A stretch of DNA of 64,000 nucleotides from Straminergon stramineum (lineage: Eukaryota > Streptophyta > Bryopsida > Hypnales > Calliergonaceae): assembly GCA_963920665.1 (NCBI GenBank), contig OY987269.1, positions 12,588,501 to 12,652,500 of the forward strand. Reading direction: 5' to 3'. Numbering within the stretch: position 1 is the first letter of the stretch; every line of letters begins with the position of its first letter. Below the pieces are notes generated by a model. That model did no database searches and had not been told where the DNA came from. It saw nothing but the letters and a program-made list of their open reading frames with translations. Positions 24,061-35,825 of the stretch are shown here, in pieces. A program made the translations under genes and the position numbers.

Positions 24061-25655
24061 ATTAAGTCTTTATCTTTGAAACATTGAAAATAGCTATATT
24101 GGTGCAACTAACTTACTCTTTCCAAAGCAATAAGTTAATTAATCCCTAAACGAGGAGGCGGATGTTTTTTGTCCGATGAATGTTCGATGAATGACAAGAA
24201 ATTCTCTTGTGTAGGATAGAAGTGTAACTATTCATCCTTGGAATTAGGAGTGGAAACGGAAGATCTTCTACAATAGTTTGACTCCCAATGAGTATTTTTG
24301 ATTTTTTAAAAGTAGATGATGTCACATGGTTCCAAAAGGGATGATATCAACAATCACTAGCCCAGCATTCATGAGTTAACCACCCAAAATTTGGAAATGG
24401 AAGATGGACAAGACTTGGTCACCTGGACTACCTACCATACCCTATAGAATTGGGCATTTAAATTTTTGATTACCACTGACTCTCTGTCCATTCAAATTTT
24501 TAAAATTCCATTCTTGCAAGGTTTAATATGCATGCATGGATATAGGTGTGTCATGAAGAGTTTGGATGAAAAAACATTTTTCATCCAAAATGATCAAATT
24601 CAATCAATGCAAATTGATTACATTCATTCAAAAAATAATGAAACTGTAACAAAGGTTTGGAACAATTTAGTCCTTTCATCCACTTAGAATGGATTAATAT
24701 GTCATTGTCAAATATTCAATCCTTGAATTTGTTTATTCTACAAGAATTTCAAATAAGGAAAAAATTTGCACCTTGGAATGAATGGAAGTAAAGAAAAAAT
24801 GAATATAATCTTTTGCAAGTGTACTTTCATTCACCAGAAATCTATTGATAGCTTTCATCCAAATTTTGGCAAATCTAGGATATTTTTGAGAAGGATTGGC
24901 ATTTTCCTTAATTTTTCCAAGCACTTCCAAGTATTCCAAGTATTCCAGGAGACAATGCTGAAATCAGATAAGACTATAGTGGAAATTTGCAAAAATATTT
25001 GGGCTATATGGCACACTTCACATTCTTCCAACAATGTGGATCATCAATGTTGAAAGATTCATCTTCACGTTTGGAAAAGAAACACTTTGAACCTTCAGAG
25101 CTTTTGCATATCATATCCAAATAATATGTTCTCTGATGTGTCAGAAACTTTTATTATTTGCTAACAAGTACATCTAAGAATTTTAGAAATTACACTTAGC
25201 ACTCCGACCAAAAAGAGATTACAGTATGGGATGAAGTTATCATCAACATTGCTGTAGGTGTTGAATACAAGTCTAGTGGCTGTTACAAATTTACAATACT
25301 AGTGGTAAACCAAATTGTGGTTGTTCCAATCAGTATTCTTGTTCCAAGCCTTTTGTTACTACAAGCTCGCCACATTGAATATTCAAGAGAATTTTTGGCA
25401 GTAAGGGAATCAAATTGGAACTTCAAAACTATGTGTTGATTAGCCATCCTTTGCAAGCTTCATGAACCCACATTTGAATTCTATGAAGTGTACAACTATC
25501 TTTATTTATAATCTTTCAGTATGAATTCAGTAAGTACCATGTATCCATCTTGCACCCTAAAACTCATACGCGCTTTACGCTAAACCTTTCCATCACAGAC
25601 TGTTGAATCTTCTACCACAAATCCATAGTAATGCAGATTGGGCCCTTGGGTATGG
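24061..25655. other. AT-rich DNA, no gene; isolated TTAA-type terminus
   Basis: TTAA 24139-24142 is followed by TCCCTAAACGAGGAGGCGG, which resembles a TTAA-element end. The same AACGAGGAG word recurs at about 28177 and 28843, so it may belong to another repeat. ORFs at 24466-24687 and 24766-25053 show no domain. Confidence 0.4.
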
Positions 25656-25659
25656 AACC

Positions 25660-26600
25660 CTCCTTCTTGGTCTCTGTAGAGCTTTTCTTGGGAGCTAGGT
25701 GAACAAAGCCCCTACCTAGCCTTCCTTTAGAAACGACTGATGCAAGATGCGAACTCATGTTAGGGCTATACACAATCAAGTGAACTTGGAAAACAAGATA
25801 GTGAAGAGGTGAAAAGTATCATTGCAAACTAGCGAGACAAGAAACTATATACAAAGTCACATATGTTGATTGTCTCTACAGAACGTGTCCAACAATTTGT
25901 AAACACTAGTTTATGGTACACCAAGAGTTGATATTTTGGAATGGAATACCACTTTAGTTGGAAAAAAGTTGTATGTAACTATTCCTAAACAAGAGAAGTT
26001 CAACATTGTCACGTCTTATAAAAAATCTCACCTGTTGAATGCCAATTAGGTATTGTGTTGCTAGGTCTTCATCGCCATGAAAGACGTTCTAATTCAAGAT
26101 CCTTTCCCATTCCTCCTTTGGCTCGTATTGCACCAAGAGGCGACCCCGGAAGGTTGTCATTCCCAATCTGGACCTTTCCTCATCTCCTGCATCAACAACT
26201 TTTGGTCTTCGTGAATTAAGAGGTAGATCATGCTAGGACTACACAGCTAGGTGAGATGGGTTTGTAGACAGTAAAAGCATTATTGCAAACTAGGAGGGAC
26301 AAGAAATTGTGCACAATGTTACACAACCTTGACTCCTTTAACATAACCTCTCCACTAGTTAAGAAACGTTGTCTAAAATACGGATTCATGAGAAACTAAG
26401 AGTTGCCAGTTTAGAATGAAATACACATTTGGTTGTGAAAATCAAATAGATTTATTCTTGAACTAAACAAGTTCAAAGCCGTCACTTGTTTTGACAAGCT
26501 CTCACCTATGAACTCCACTTGATTTTTGGGTGGCTAAGCCTTTGGGGGAATTTGCTTTGGGAGACTCTAGTTTGTTGTGCTGAGTAACTTTGAGTCGTTG
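25660..26600. repeat. Diverged tandem duplication of a unit of about 470 bp
   Basis: Two collinear copies share, in order, CATTGCAAACTAG / CATTATTGCAAACTAGG, GACAAGAAA, an AAGAGTTG word, a GGAATGGAATA-like word, an ACAAG.AAGTTCAA word, CTCACCT and a trailing GGC word. On the minus strand each copy carries one exon-like piece ending at a GGTGAGA donor (junctions at 26032 and 26506), so exon and intron duplicated together. Confidence 0.55.
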
Positions 26601-27552
26601 GAGGTATTCTCCATTGAAGCGAAGGTCGATTGGGACACCTAATGTTGCAACTTGCATGTTAACATAGGTTAGATTGTAGGATTTACGAGCATACATGGAG
26701 CACTGTTCTTGGGCTGATACTAAGCATCCTCGCATTTCCCTCACCTCGCATTCCTTCCTATTGGATTGATCCTCAACCTTTGCATTGTGTTAACAATTGA
26801 AAATAAGAAATAATTATTCCAAAGAATAATCGCAAGGCTGAGAATCTAATGATAGAAATGAAGTTGGTCACAAAGAGTTTTCAAAACTATAAACCCTGCA
26901 TCTTGAGATGGCCAGGTATTCATGAAGTTCTTAGCAAGGTGCCATTAAAATCCTCCTCACCGAAAACTTATGCTTCACCCCCAAAACTAGGGCTTGCAAA
27001 AAGAGAAACAAAAGTATCATTGCTAGCGATGACAATGTAGGAATGCCACAACACTTCCCACAATCACAAACACCGCATCAAGACACTTTAATGAGCTCAC
27101 AAGATTTGTCGAAAATTCTCTACACCACCAAATGCAATTGATAGTGCAAGTTGTAATCACAATGATGGCCAAACTCGGCAATAATTGAAAGAATGATCTA
27201 CAAATTTGAAAACTTAAGGTTTCTCCCTCCAATTGTACTTCTCCAATAGGAAATAATTTTGATTATTGGAATTGGATTGGAAGCTTACTTACAAGAAGAG
27301 GCCGAAAACTCACTTGATTTGCCCTTCAACGGGCGACTTCTGGATAATTGCAATCTGCTGCAGTTTCTCGGTGTCATTCGTGAACAAGAAGCGATGCGCA
27401 AGGGGCTATGATCGGGGAGGCAAAGCTGAGGCTTTACGCAACGCCATGGACGATGGAGTAGCTTTCAACAAACGAGCGGGTAGCGTAGCAAGCAACACTT
27501 GTAGCTTCTTTTGTTGTTTGGTGAACTTTGCAAGCTTCTACACCAAAGCCAT
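26032..27552 (-). pseudogene. Decayed multi-exon gene of unknown function, broken by TAG at glutamine positions
   Basis: On the minus strand a frame opens with ATG at 27552-27550 and reads MALV, stop, KLAKFTKQQKKLQVLLATLP and so on, to DTEKLQQIAIIQKSPVEGQI. It then reaches a GTGAGT splice donor at the 27314/27313 junction after 79 codons plus two bases. Both interruptions (codons 5 and 49) are TAG. Two later exon-like pieces end at GTGAG donors. One (about 26165-26032) reads RGRLLVQYEPKEEWERILN, TAG, NVFHGDEDLATQYLIG. The other (about 26744-26506) is its homologue with LRFNGEYLQRLKV and GLATQKSSGVH. A leader with TTAGGGTTTT lies just upstream of the ATG (about 27600). I do not recognise the family; a gene fragment captured by a mobile element is possible. 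That the first piece and the two later ones form one gene is inference from order, strand and donors. Confidence 0.45.
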
Positions 27553-27638
27553 GGTTTAGGGTTTGCCAAATCCACAAAAAATTTCTTGCAATTCACCCTA
27601 AAACCCTAAAAATCTCATCTCCTTCGTAGTGGCTTTCT

Positions 27639-27669
27639 GTGAGCCCCCAATTCGTCACTAGGGGCTCAC
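27639..27669. repeat. Perfect 9-bp stem, 13-base loop hairpin
   Basis: GTGAGCCCC and GGGGCTCAC face each other across a 13-base loop, just before a T-run. It sits upstream of the decayed minus-strand ATG at 27552. A related GCGCTCAC word next to similar leader-like sequence occurs near 32750-32850. Confidence 0.6.
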
Positions 27670-28870
27670 TCTTTTTTTTTCATATGTTATCATTTTAATT
27701 GCACTATTATATGCAAAAAGCTCGAAAAAGAGTGTAGAACCAAAATAGGAGTGTCACATTCCAATATAGTATTTGGTCTAGTTTGAGAATGTTGTAGCTA
27801 GAAAGGCCCAACTGTGAGTTGTAAATAGGTTAGAACCCAACTAATTGTAGCAAATTGGTCAATTTTGAGTGATGGGCCTATCAGGCTCAAAATGCCACAT
27901 GGAATGGACATCTCTAAGCTAGATTTGGTTGAAGGAACCTTGGTGAGGTATATAGGACAATTTCTGGAGATAGATTCTAGTTTCTCCATTCCACCAACGA
28001 AATAGTAGAACCCTAGTTTGTTGGCTTGCAGATGTGAAAAATACCAAGATAGAACCATGGAAGAATCTAAGGTCCAATGAGGGTGTATTGGGGTAAAATC
28101 CATGCTTGAGAACCAATGGCGAAGTTGGATCGCCAAGATTCCCCTTGATGTAGAAGATTCCTCGGCCACTGATAATTAAACGAGGAGGTGGAATTTGTCC
28201 TCTTTGGGCCGATGTGTAGAGTAAACATATGAGCCTACATATGTGTTGTGGGATCCCATGGGAGGTTCCACGAAAAGTTTTGGAATTTTATGATAGTCAG
28301 AAGATGTCTTTCTAGACGGTCAATTGTCCAAACTTGCAATGGAAAATTCCTGGAAATTTTCCATGTGGTGGTAAAATCCCACTAAAAATTATCATAGCTT
28401 CCTTTATATTAATAAGCTTCACCGACAAGTTTCACAACATTCCGATAGTTAGAAGTACCCGAACCTACAACATTCCCCGAGAAGTAATGGAAATTAAAGT
28501 CCACAACGGGTTTGACTAGCAGAGCGGGAGCATACGGAAGTAGAATGGAGTGCAAGATAGGTCTTTTCTCACTCCCCCGTACCTATTTAGGGACCTAGGC
28601 TAGTTATTTTTGCTAGAAAAGTCAACCCCCCAAAGTTGGGATTTTCCCTAATTTTTGGCATTAAGTTGGCGCTAGGTTTCGTTGTGAATTTGAAGATAGA
28701 AAAGGGGGAGAGGATTCTGTAGAACTAAAAATGGCCTTCTGAAGCCAATGGAGCAATCCATTTGCGAATTGGAGTTAATCTCCAACATAGGATGAAAACC
28801 TTGAGTTTTGGATGAAAATCCAAAAAGATAAGGTTAACTTAAATGAACGAGGAGAGGTGGGTGCCCAAGA
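27670..28870. other. Unassigned repeat-like DNA
   Basis: The 123-codon minus-strand ORF 28169-27798 has no recognised domain. The words AACGAGGAGGTGG (28177) and AACGAGGAGAGGTGG (28843) recur here and at 24148, pointing to a repeat family. Composition is more balanced than in the blocks to the left. Confidence 0.35.
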
Positions 28871-28875
28871 AAGAG

Positions 28876-28885
28876 TATAAAAGGG
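28876..28885 (+). promoter_or_regulatory. Candidate TATA box
   Basis: TATAAAAGGG stands 40-50 bases before CTCTCTCACAACC-type pyrimidine-rich DNA, a plausible start region. No gene follows within reach; the DNA beyond holds two tandem arrays. It fits best as the promoter of a decayed mobile element. Confidence 0.35.
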
Positions 28886-29397
28886 CACCCCTTATCCTCT
28901 CTCACAACCCTCTTTTTGTGTAATTGGGTCCGTTGGGTCCAATTTGTGTTGGAAATTGTGGTACTTAGCCACAAACCTTGCAACGGTGTTTTGGGGGCAC
29001 TTTTTGGCCATTGTTGTTGTTCTTGGAGCTTGCAAGGTCTTTTGTGGATCCCTTGCCTTTTCTTTTTGATTAAGCGTGGTACTAACTCTTCCAATCTTGA
29101 GCTTGGAAGCTTTTACTAACTCCCTAAGTTGCTAGAGGTTGTAGGTACTCACCTTTAGGAGGCCCATTTGGTCACTCTCCTTGTTGTGTTGTGTACTAAC
29201 CCTAGAGCAACCCCCTATATGACTAGTGATGCCACTTTGGGGGGGCTTTAGTTTAAGTTATTGAGGTTACTAACCCGTGCCGCTAGGCTTGAGTGTCCAA
29301 GTCCCTTCCTTTGTGTTTTTGTCCTTGTCCTTAACCGTGATGTGTTATTCCTTGGTTGAGAGGCACAAGGATGTGAGGGTAGTAGGACCCGCCATAC

Positions 29398-29640
29398 AGT
29401 GAAGCTTTGAACCTAGAGGATACAAGAGTCCTCGTGGTGTGTGAAGTAGTAGAGGGACGGCAAAGCTTTGAACCCCCTAGGGATAAAAAAGTCTTAGCAA
29501 TGCATTAAAAGGGGGAACGATGGCGAAGCTTTGAACCCTTTGGGATAAAAAGTCTTAGGAGTGTATTAAGAGGGAAAACGACAGCAAAGCTTTGAGCCCC
29601 CATGAGATAAAAAGTATTAGCAGTGTGTTAAAACTACCTC
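29398..29640 (+). repeat. Tandem array of about four 61-63 bp units
   Basis: GAAGCTTTGAACC or AAAGCTTTGA(A/G) opens the units at 29401, 29462, 29525 and 29586. Each continues with GGATA(A)AA.AGTC/GTATTAG.A.TG and a G/A-rich end. The second to fourth units are closest; the first is more diverged. Confidence 0.8.
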
Positions 29641-29994
29641 ACAGGCAAGCCATGAGATCATGTGGCCCCTCCCCCCCACAAGGTTTAGTTCCCAAAACAC
29701 GTTGGGAACAAACCAAGGTTTAGGCCTTAAAAGAATAGAAGTAGAAGTCAAAGTCGAGGGTAGAAAACAATTGGAGAGAAATCAAGTGAGGGTGCCCCTC
29801 CAGAAGTTCGACTTACACCTGCAACCCATGGACATGGCATGCCCCAAACCCCCCTAGCATTAGCAAAAAATCAGTAAATGCCCAAATCAACACCCAACCC
29901 ACTAAGACCTTGATACCCGGAGGGCCAAACCCAAGCATCAAGCAAGGCAAGGCCTGCTACCACCAGTGAAGGCTGTCGGCAGTCAAGGCAAGAA
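29641..29994. other. Spacer between two tandem arrays, no gene
   Basis: An ORF at 29660-29857 ends near the second array but has no known domain. C-rich runs (about 29667-29678) are present. Nothing else is supported. Confidence 0.4.
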
Positions 29995-30277
29995 TACTAG
30001 GGAGTCAAAGGTCCGCCCTAGGGCTCACTAGGGAGTCAGGGTCTGCCACTAGGGTATTGGGGAGTCAAGGTCCGCCCAGGGCTTACTAGGAGTCGGGGTT
30101 CGCACCGAAGCTTACTAGGGGATCAAGTCCGCCACGAGGCTTATTGGGGAGTCAGGTCCGCCACTAGGGCTTACTAGGGAGTCGGGGTCCGCACCAAGGC
30201 TTATTGGGGGATCGGGTCCGCCACTGGGAGATACTAGGGAGTTGGGGTCCATCACTGGGGCTTCCTGGGGAGTCGAG
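29995..30277 (+). repeat. Minisatellite of about nine 30-37 bp units
   Basis: The unit runs ACTAGGGAGTC, then GGGGTCCGCC/ACC, then ACTAGGGCTT. Variants alternate GGGAGTC with GGGGATC, and CCGCCACT with CCGCACC. It is GC-rich, unlike most of the window, and directly follows the array at 29.4-29.64 kb. Confidence 0.85.
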
Positions 30278-31613
30278 GTGAGAGAGAAAAGGGCTGTCTA
30301 GAGGTGAGGCACGGGGGAACAGGGAGCTCTCAAGAAGAAAGGGGAGAAGAGAAAAGGCCCGGTAATCAAGGCGGAAGAGGAGAGGAGGTATACACCAAAC
30401 TCTAGCATGCTAAGTAACCGTCGGGGCTGGGAATCCAACTCCCCGTCTCCCGCAAACCACCCTCAAGGCAACAATCAAATGGACAAGAGAATGAGAAAGA
30501 GGCAAGAGGAAGGACAATTTAAAGGTTAGGAAGCAGAAGTAGATAAGAAAGACGGGGGGGAAATCCACAAGACTTACTTAGGCCCTTAGATTAGAAATAG
30601 GTAATCACCCAAGATTAAGTGTGAGACGTAAGTGTAGGATATAAGAAGTAGGACGTAAAAAGTAGCTTAACTTGGAGGAGGGGATGATGTGTACTTAAGA
30701 TTATCTTAGTAGGAAGATTGGGGTTAGTTGGACCACCTTAGAATGTGGGAGAAAAGAAAAGAAGGGAGGAGGAAAGAAATAGGGGAAAAAATCGGCAATT
30801 AAATCCTTGTACCAATTTATTTTATGATTAGAAAGGTGGTTCGTTGCTTCATAGCATGGGAGTTAATGGTGGAGGAGGTAGAGCTTCCGGTGGGCGCGAG
30901 CAGCGACTCAAGTTCCGAGGTATGAGTTAAACCTCCCCAAACTTTCCTTAGGGCTCTAACTAGAATTTAGTAGCTTGGGCCGAGGCCTACCCCTAGGCTA
31001 GACCCGTAGGACCGTAGTTCAGGTCATTTCTAGAGACATAGGCATAAAGAGGGAAGCCATGGCTTTTTAAAACCCTAAGGCACGCCCAAATTGGGTGAAA
31101 ATTGAGAAAGTTATTGCCAAATGAAGTTTAGGGTCAAATTGGATGAAGAATAGCTAAACTCTGTGTCTGACCGAGAATTAAACACATTAGAAAGAGGATC
31201 CCAATTAGGGTCCAAGGCCGAAGAGAAAAGTCAATTCCGAGTCATAGGCTAGGAGAAATTAGCGGATGAAGTTTGGGTAAGGCTTGGATGAAAATTAGGT
31301 AGAAATTCCCGATTAAGGTCCAACTCTAGATCTGGGTAGGATAAATACTTTTGAACCATCCCTCCAAATTTAGGATATTTTTGAATTGGGGAACTAGGTG
31401 TAATAAATGAATGAAGTTTGAGGAACCGAGTAGCGGCCAAACTTCATCCACCCATAACTTTGGCTAGGAAGGTCGGATAGGGTTGAGTTTTATGTTTTTA
31501 GAAATGGCGCAAGCTGACCTAGAGGTTTCTTAGGTTAGTTCTGCCCTGGCATAGGTTCCATCCAGATCATACAGCAAGCCATTCATTCGGTCGGCCAAAA
31601 CATTGGAAGTAGT
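30278..31613. other. G/A-rich unassigned DNA, no intact gene
   Basis: G/A-rich text (GAGAGAGAAAAGGG, GAAAAGAAGGGAGGAGG) precedes more balanced sequence. No ORF shows a domain. Its context between tandem arrays and a TTAA element suggests old mobile-element DNA. Confidence 0.35.
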
Positions 31614-31617
31614 TTAA

Positions 31618-32588
31618 TCCCTCATCGCCTGAAGTCCAAACATGTGTAAAAGCTTACTTTCTTTTGAAGTCCTATAAGTCTAAATCTCAGTGAGGTATGA
31701 AAATCTCAACCATACAATATTGTAGTGTGTATGTTGTAGATGGTGTGAAAAAAATTTGGGGTCAACTGACCGTATAGATTGAAAGCTTATAATGTTTTAG
31801 TGTTGAAAAAAGATGCTGAAATTTTCTTGAAAACACATTTGGAGGTGAAATTCGAATTCTAAACTTACTCAAATGAAAAAAATTTTAACTGGAATGTGGT
31901 TCAAACCAAAAGACAAACACTTTGGTGAAAAAAATCTCATTCAATCGACTCATTGTGTTTGCAAAATTGTTTTGAAATGTCAAAAAACAGTGAAAAAAGT
32001 AGCAAAAAATCACATCTATGTTTGAACCTCCCTCTACTAAAATGCTTCTCAGTCACTCATAACCTCTTGGATTCATATGAAATTTTAATCTTATAAACAA
32101 GACTAGTATGTGCAACTTTTCCAACAAAAATTATTGAAAACGGACCATGTATGAAGAAGTTATAAGCCGCTGAAGTTCATTGTAATGCAAAAATGTCTGG
32201 ATTTTGAACTTCAAATTGCTCCCAAACATTCAAAACAACTTGGATTGACATGAAAATTTTACCACAATAACTAGGCTTTATTGGGAACAAAATCCAGCAA
32301 TTTTTATTGAAAACGAACAGTTAATGAGAAAGATACAAACCTCCGAAGTTGCACCCATTAGAATGTAGTGAGGTGAACTCAAATTGAACCTGTGAACTTC
32401 GAATGGCTCTCAAAAACTCAGTACATCTTGGATTGATTTGAAAATTTTACCACTAAAACTAGACTAATATGCACAACTTTTACAACAAGTATTATTGAAT
32501 TCGGACATTGGATGCAAAAGTTCCAGCACTTTGAATTTTACTGCCAGACTATGAGAGGACACTTTTCGTCCCCTTCGGCGGTGAGGGG
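31618..32588 (-). mobile_element. TTAA element, family 2, inverted copy, 971 bp
   Basis: TTAA 31614-31617 precedes TCCCTCATCGCCTGAAGTCC, and GGCGGTGAGGGG is followed by TTAA 32589-32592. Read on the minus strand it is collinear along its length with the element at 50935-51919: AACTTTTGCATCCAATGT, GCATATTAGTCTAGTTT, GGTTCAATTTGAGTT, TTTGGGAGCAATT and ACATTTTTG.ATTA occur in both. Two intact TTAA flanks plus a second copy with the same ends make this one of the best-supported elements. Confidence 0.75.
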
Positions 32589-32592
32589 TTAA

Positions 32593-33599
32593 GCGAATCT
32601 TGCCAATTTGGGGTCACTTAGGCACTTAGTAAAAAGAACCATTGCTTGGAAGGCATAATGGACCATGCTTAGACACCCAAAAGTAGGAGTCACTTAGCCG
32701 AAACCCAAAACCTGGTTGTATTCGAGAATTGCCAAGGGTGGGTAAATTGGCGCTCACACTTTCTCAAAATATTCCACCACAAGTTGCAAATTCCCGTCAC
32801 GCAAAGCCAAATCCGCAAACAATCTAACAAACCCTAAAATCTCACTGCCCTTGCATTTGATTGTTAGATCCACCTTGCGAAATCCTTGCATCTATTCAAG
32901 CTTCGTCAAATTCCTAATAGGAACTGCTACTTCTTGGTGCAACAATCCAATCTCAACGTTCCTTGTGTTCATCCTCGTGTTCTCAAGAGATCCCCGATGT
33001 TCCCCTGTTATGGGAGCATCACCTTTTTCTAACGGGGCCTATAGAAAGGAAAAGCACGTCACGTTGAAAAATACATACATTAGATGTTTTTCAGCAACTT
33101 TGGAGGGCCATTTTAGGTGTGTTCCCTACATTGTTCTCGCAGTAGTGAGGGAATGACTGATTGCTGCCAGTCGTCATAAAGACTAAAAAAAATTCCCCTA
33201 AAATTGAAAATGAAGTCAAACAAGAAAATTTATTTTTAAAAAATAAAATAAAATCTGATGTCGTCACCTCCCGACCACATCAACACATTGAAGTGGCTTA
33301 GTTCACCGAGTTCCCCACTACGGGGAACTCGCAGTCTTCTAATGGGGCCAAATTTCATCTAATGTTTTTTTTATGTTTGACCAAAAATGCAGAGTGTCAA
33401 AGTTGGACATGCTATGTTCAAAAGAACATTGAGATGTCTTGTCGCGAGCCGTAATCAAAGAAGTCACCATATTAGTATTTTGGAGTGTATAACTATGTAG
33501 AATTTTTCAAAATTTCTAATAGACAAAAAGGATTAGAAACCTCTTAGCCTAAACAACTCAGTAAGACTATGAAGATGATCCAAGTAATCCGTAATGGGA
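32593..33599. other. Unassigned DNA with leader-like stretch
   Basis: On the minus strand, about 32850-32750, the sequence resembles the leader of the decayed gene at 27.5 kb (GTGAGATTTTAGGGTTTG, a GCGGATTTGGC word). No matching ORF follows. The ORF at 32851-33156 on the plus strand shows no domain. Confidence 0.35.
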
Positions 33600-33837
33600 T
33601 CCAGGACGGATCCGGAATCCGGAAACCCGGATAGCAACAGCCTATAGTCTAGACTTCCGGTCTAGAAAATAGGGACCCATTACAGGTAAACGGTCCGTTT
33701 TACGAACGGTCGGTATTTTGAAGGGTACTTAACCCCGCCCCTCTCATTTGTTCTTCCTCTTTCTCTACAACTGTTTTGTGCGTGTATAGTTGAGTGAAAG
33801 AGTGGTGAGTTAGTGCTTGGGTGAGAAGCTCAAGTAT

Positions 33838-35825
33838 ATGCAGATTTCTGAGCAGTTTGAGATGGTGGAGGGAGATATCTGGAAGACTTTGGTCACCGTC
33901 CGGATGGTTTGTCCAAACATTCCGGAAAGGCTGAGAGAGAGATCCCAACTAGAGGACGACCTTAGTGAGATAGGTTGTGTCGATCTGTTCCTACGGCCAT
34001 GGACCGTAAAGAACGACCGGATGATCTAGGAGTTGATTGTAGGAGCGTCAAACTAGTACGAGTTGACGGTGAGAGGAAGGCCCGCAACCTAGACTGATGA
34101 AGTCTGGGCTAAGGTTTATGGATTCCCTAAAAAGGGATCCGGTTTAGCTTCCTAGACCGACAAGTTTACAGTCGAAAAGTTTAGGAACGCTACCCATTCC
34201 AAGGAAGGGTATTCGAATAGTGATTGCCTAGATGCAAGGCAGAGGCATGTCCTAGAATTTCTCATCCCCATCCTGTATCCGGAAAAGTCCACCCGGGTTA
34301 CGGTTACGGTAGCAAACACCATCTTTGGTGCTTTTGAGGGTAGACCAGTCAATTGGGGCAAGGTTATTGGATCAGTAGTGGCCAAGCTTACCGCCAACGT
34401 AGGAAAGGGAAAGACCAACCCCATAGGGCCGTATCTTTTCCATCTCTACCACCACGCAAAGCTTCTCAGCAATGCAGAAATGGTGGAGTACAACACTGGA
34501 GCCACCATCCTCCAATACGGCCTCACGGAAGAAGTAATAGTAGAGCAGCCGCCGGTAGAAGAGGAGGAGGATCCGGAAGAGGACGAGCAACCCTTGGAGC
34601 GGAGGCACCGGAAGTCGACGGATCCGACATCTCGGGGGAAGCTTCCGGCTCAGCAGAAATATCCGAGGAGGAGGAAGGAAGCATATCCGAACTCTTCAAG
34701 ACTGGGTTCAACTGGATACTCCAAGCGCAAGAGTACCACGAGAACCTAACAGATCTGCTAAGGAGGATTAGTCAGGAGTTGAAGACGGATCCGAAAGACA
34801 TCCTCGATGCCTTGAAGAAACTTCCAAATCCGGAAGTTCTTGAGAAGAAAGACAAGCAGATCGTAGCCCTAGAGAAGGAGAAAGCAGACCTTCAGGCAAG
34901 ACTGAGCTGGGCACAAGGGGAGATGGCTGCAGCAAAATAAAGAGAGAAGGAAGCCCTTCAGCTGCTAAAGAACCTATCCAGGTTGGTGGACAAGCCAGCC
35001 GACCTGGTGATGAAGGCGGCTTTAACCTAGAGCCGGTTGACCAAGGAAGGGCACCTCACCGGATCCAAGGTGATCCGGATACTTGTGGACTTCTCCACGT
35101 AGATGGAGCTTACACTAAAGGAAATGAGGCAGCTACTTGGGCGGATCGACCCTGACCGTGTAATGGACTTCTCCAACTTTCCGGAGATCCATTTCGATAC
35201 AGAAACCCCGATCAAGCTCACCGCCTCAATGCCACTGCCATCAAAACCGGAAGCCCTACGGGAGACTCTCCGGTACTCAACGGAATCCTTCTCCAAGCAA
35301 CTGGAGAAGACAATCCGGGGGAGCGTGAAGACAACGCCCGAGACAAGCAAGCAACCGGATACAACAAGGGAGTTAGCACCGTTAGAGATTACGGTTTCAC
35401 TGCCAGTTCCGATATTCCATCTTCCGGAGAAGGAGCCACTTCCTACACCTCGCACCCAGACTCGGGGTGAACTGACGAAGCGGATTGAGGGATTAACTCA
35501 TCCGGAGGAATTCGAGCAAATGTTGGAAGAGCAGCAGCCAAGGAAAGAAATCAAGCCCATTGTGCTAGATGAGACGTCTCCAGGCAAGGAGAATGAGAGG
35601 GAGATAACTCAGATTGAGAAGTATGAGGAGGAAGAGTATCGGACCGGATCGGAGGACGAGGAAGAAGCAGACTACTCTCCTCCGGAAATCCGGAAGATAC
35701 AGACCCGGGCGGCGTTACAAATGACCCCAATCAAGGCAACCCCGAAGGCAACTCCAAGGTCGTCTACGAGAGCACCAACAAGTCAAGGAGGGAGCAGCCA
35801 AAAGAAAGCACAAAAGGGGAAGTAG
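33838..35825 (+). pseudogene. Decayed plant transposon / gag-like ORF with seven C-to-T-type premature stops
   Basis: From ATG 33838 the frame reads MQISEQFEMVEGDIWKTLVT and on to RPWTVKNDRMI. TAG codons at 34027, 34054, 34090 and 34153 follow, with good protein between and after them (WAKVYGFPKKGSGLAS, then RQRHVLEFLIPILYP, FEGRPVNWGKVIGSVVAKL, PYLFHLYHHAKLLSN). That middle part has the feel of the 'putative plant transposon protein' domain found in plant retroelements. Near 34590 the coding frame shifts by a small indel. It then continues acidic and coiled-coil rich (SELFKTGFNWILQAQEYHEN, KKDKQIVALEKEKADLQARL), with TAA 34938, TAG 35028 and TAG 35100, before a 240-codon open stretch (MELTLKEMRQLLGRIDPDRV to KKAQKGK). 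It ends at TAG 35823. Intact, it would have encoded about 660 residues. No protease or reverse transcriptase follows. The domain name is from memory and needs a profile search. Confidence 0.6.

Noticed and set aside
27798..28169. 123-codon minus-strand ORF
   Set aside because: Protein-like in places but no domain recognised; left as unassigned.
34560..34640. Programmed ribosomal frameshift between the two gag-like frames
   Set aside because: No slippery heptamer or downstream structure was seen, and the ORF is already broken by stops; a decay indel is simpler.
33838..35825. TAG read as glutamine (altered genetic code), since TAG dominates inside ORFs
   Set aside because: The HD-Zip IV gene ends with TAG exactly where its family ends. 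TAG-rich breaks occur only in repeat-like DNA that also has a frameshift and TAA/TGA stops.
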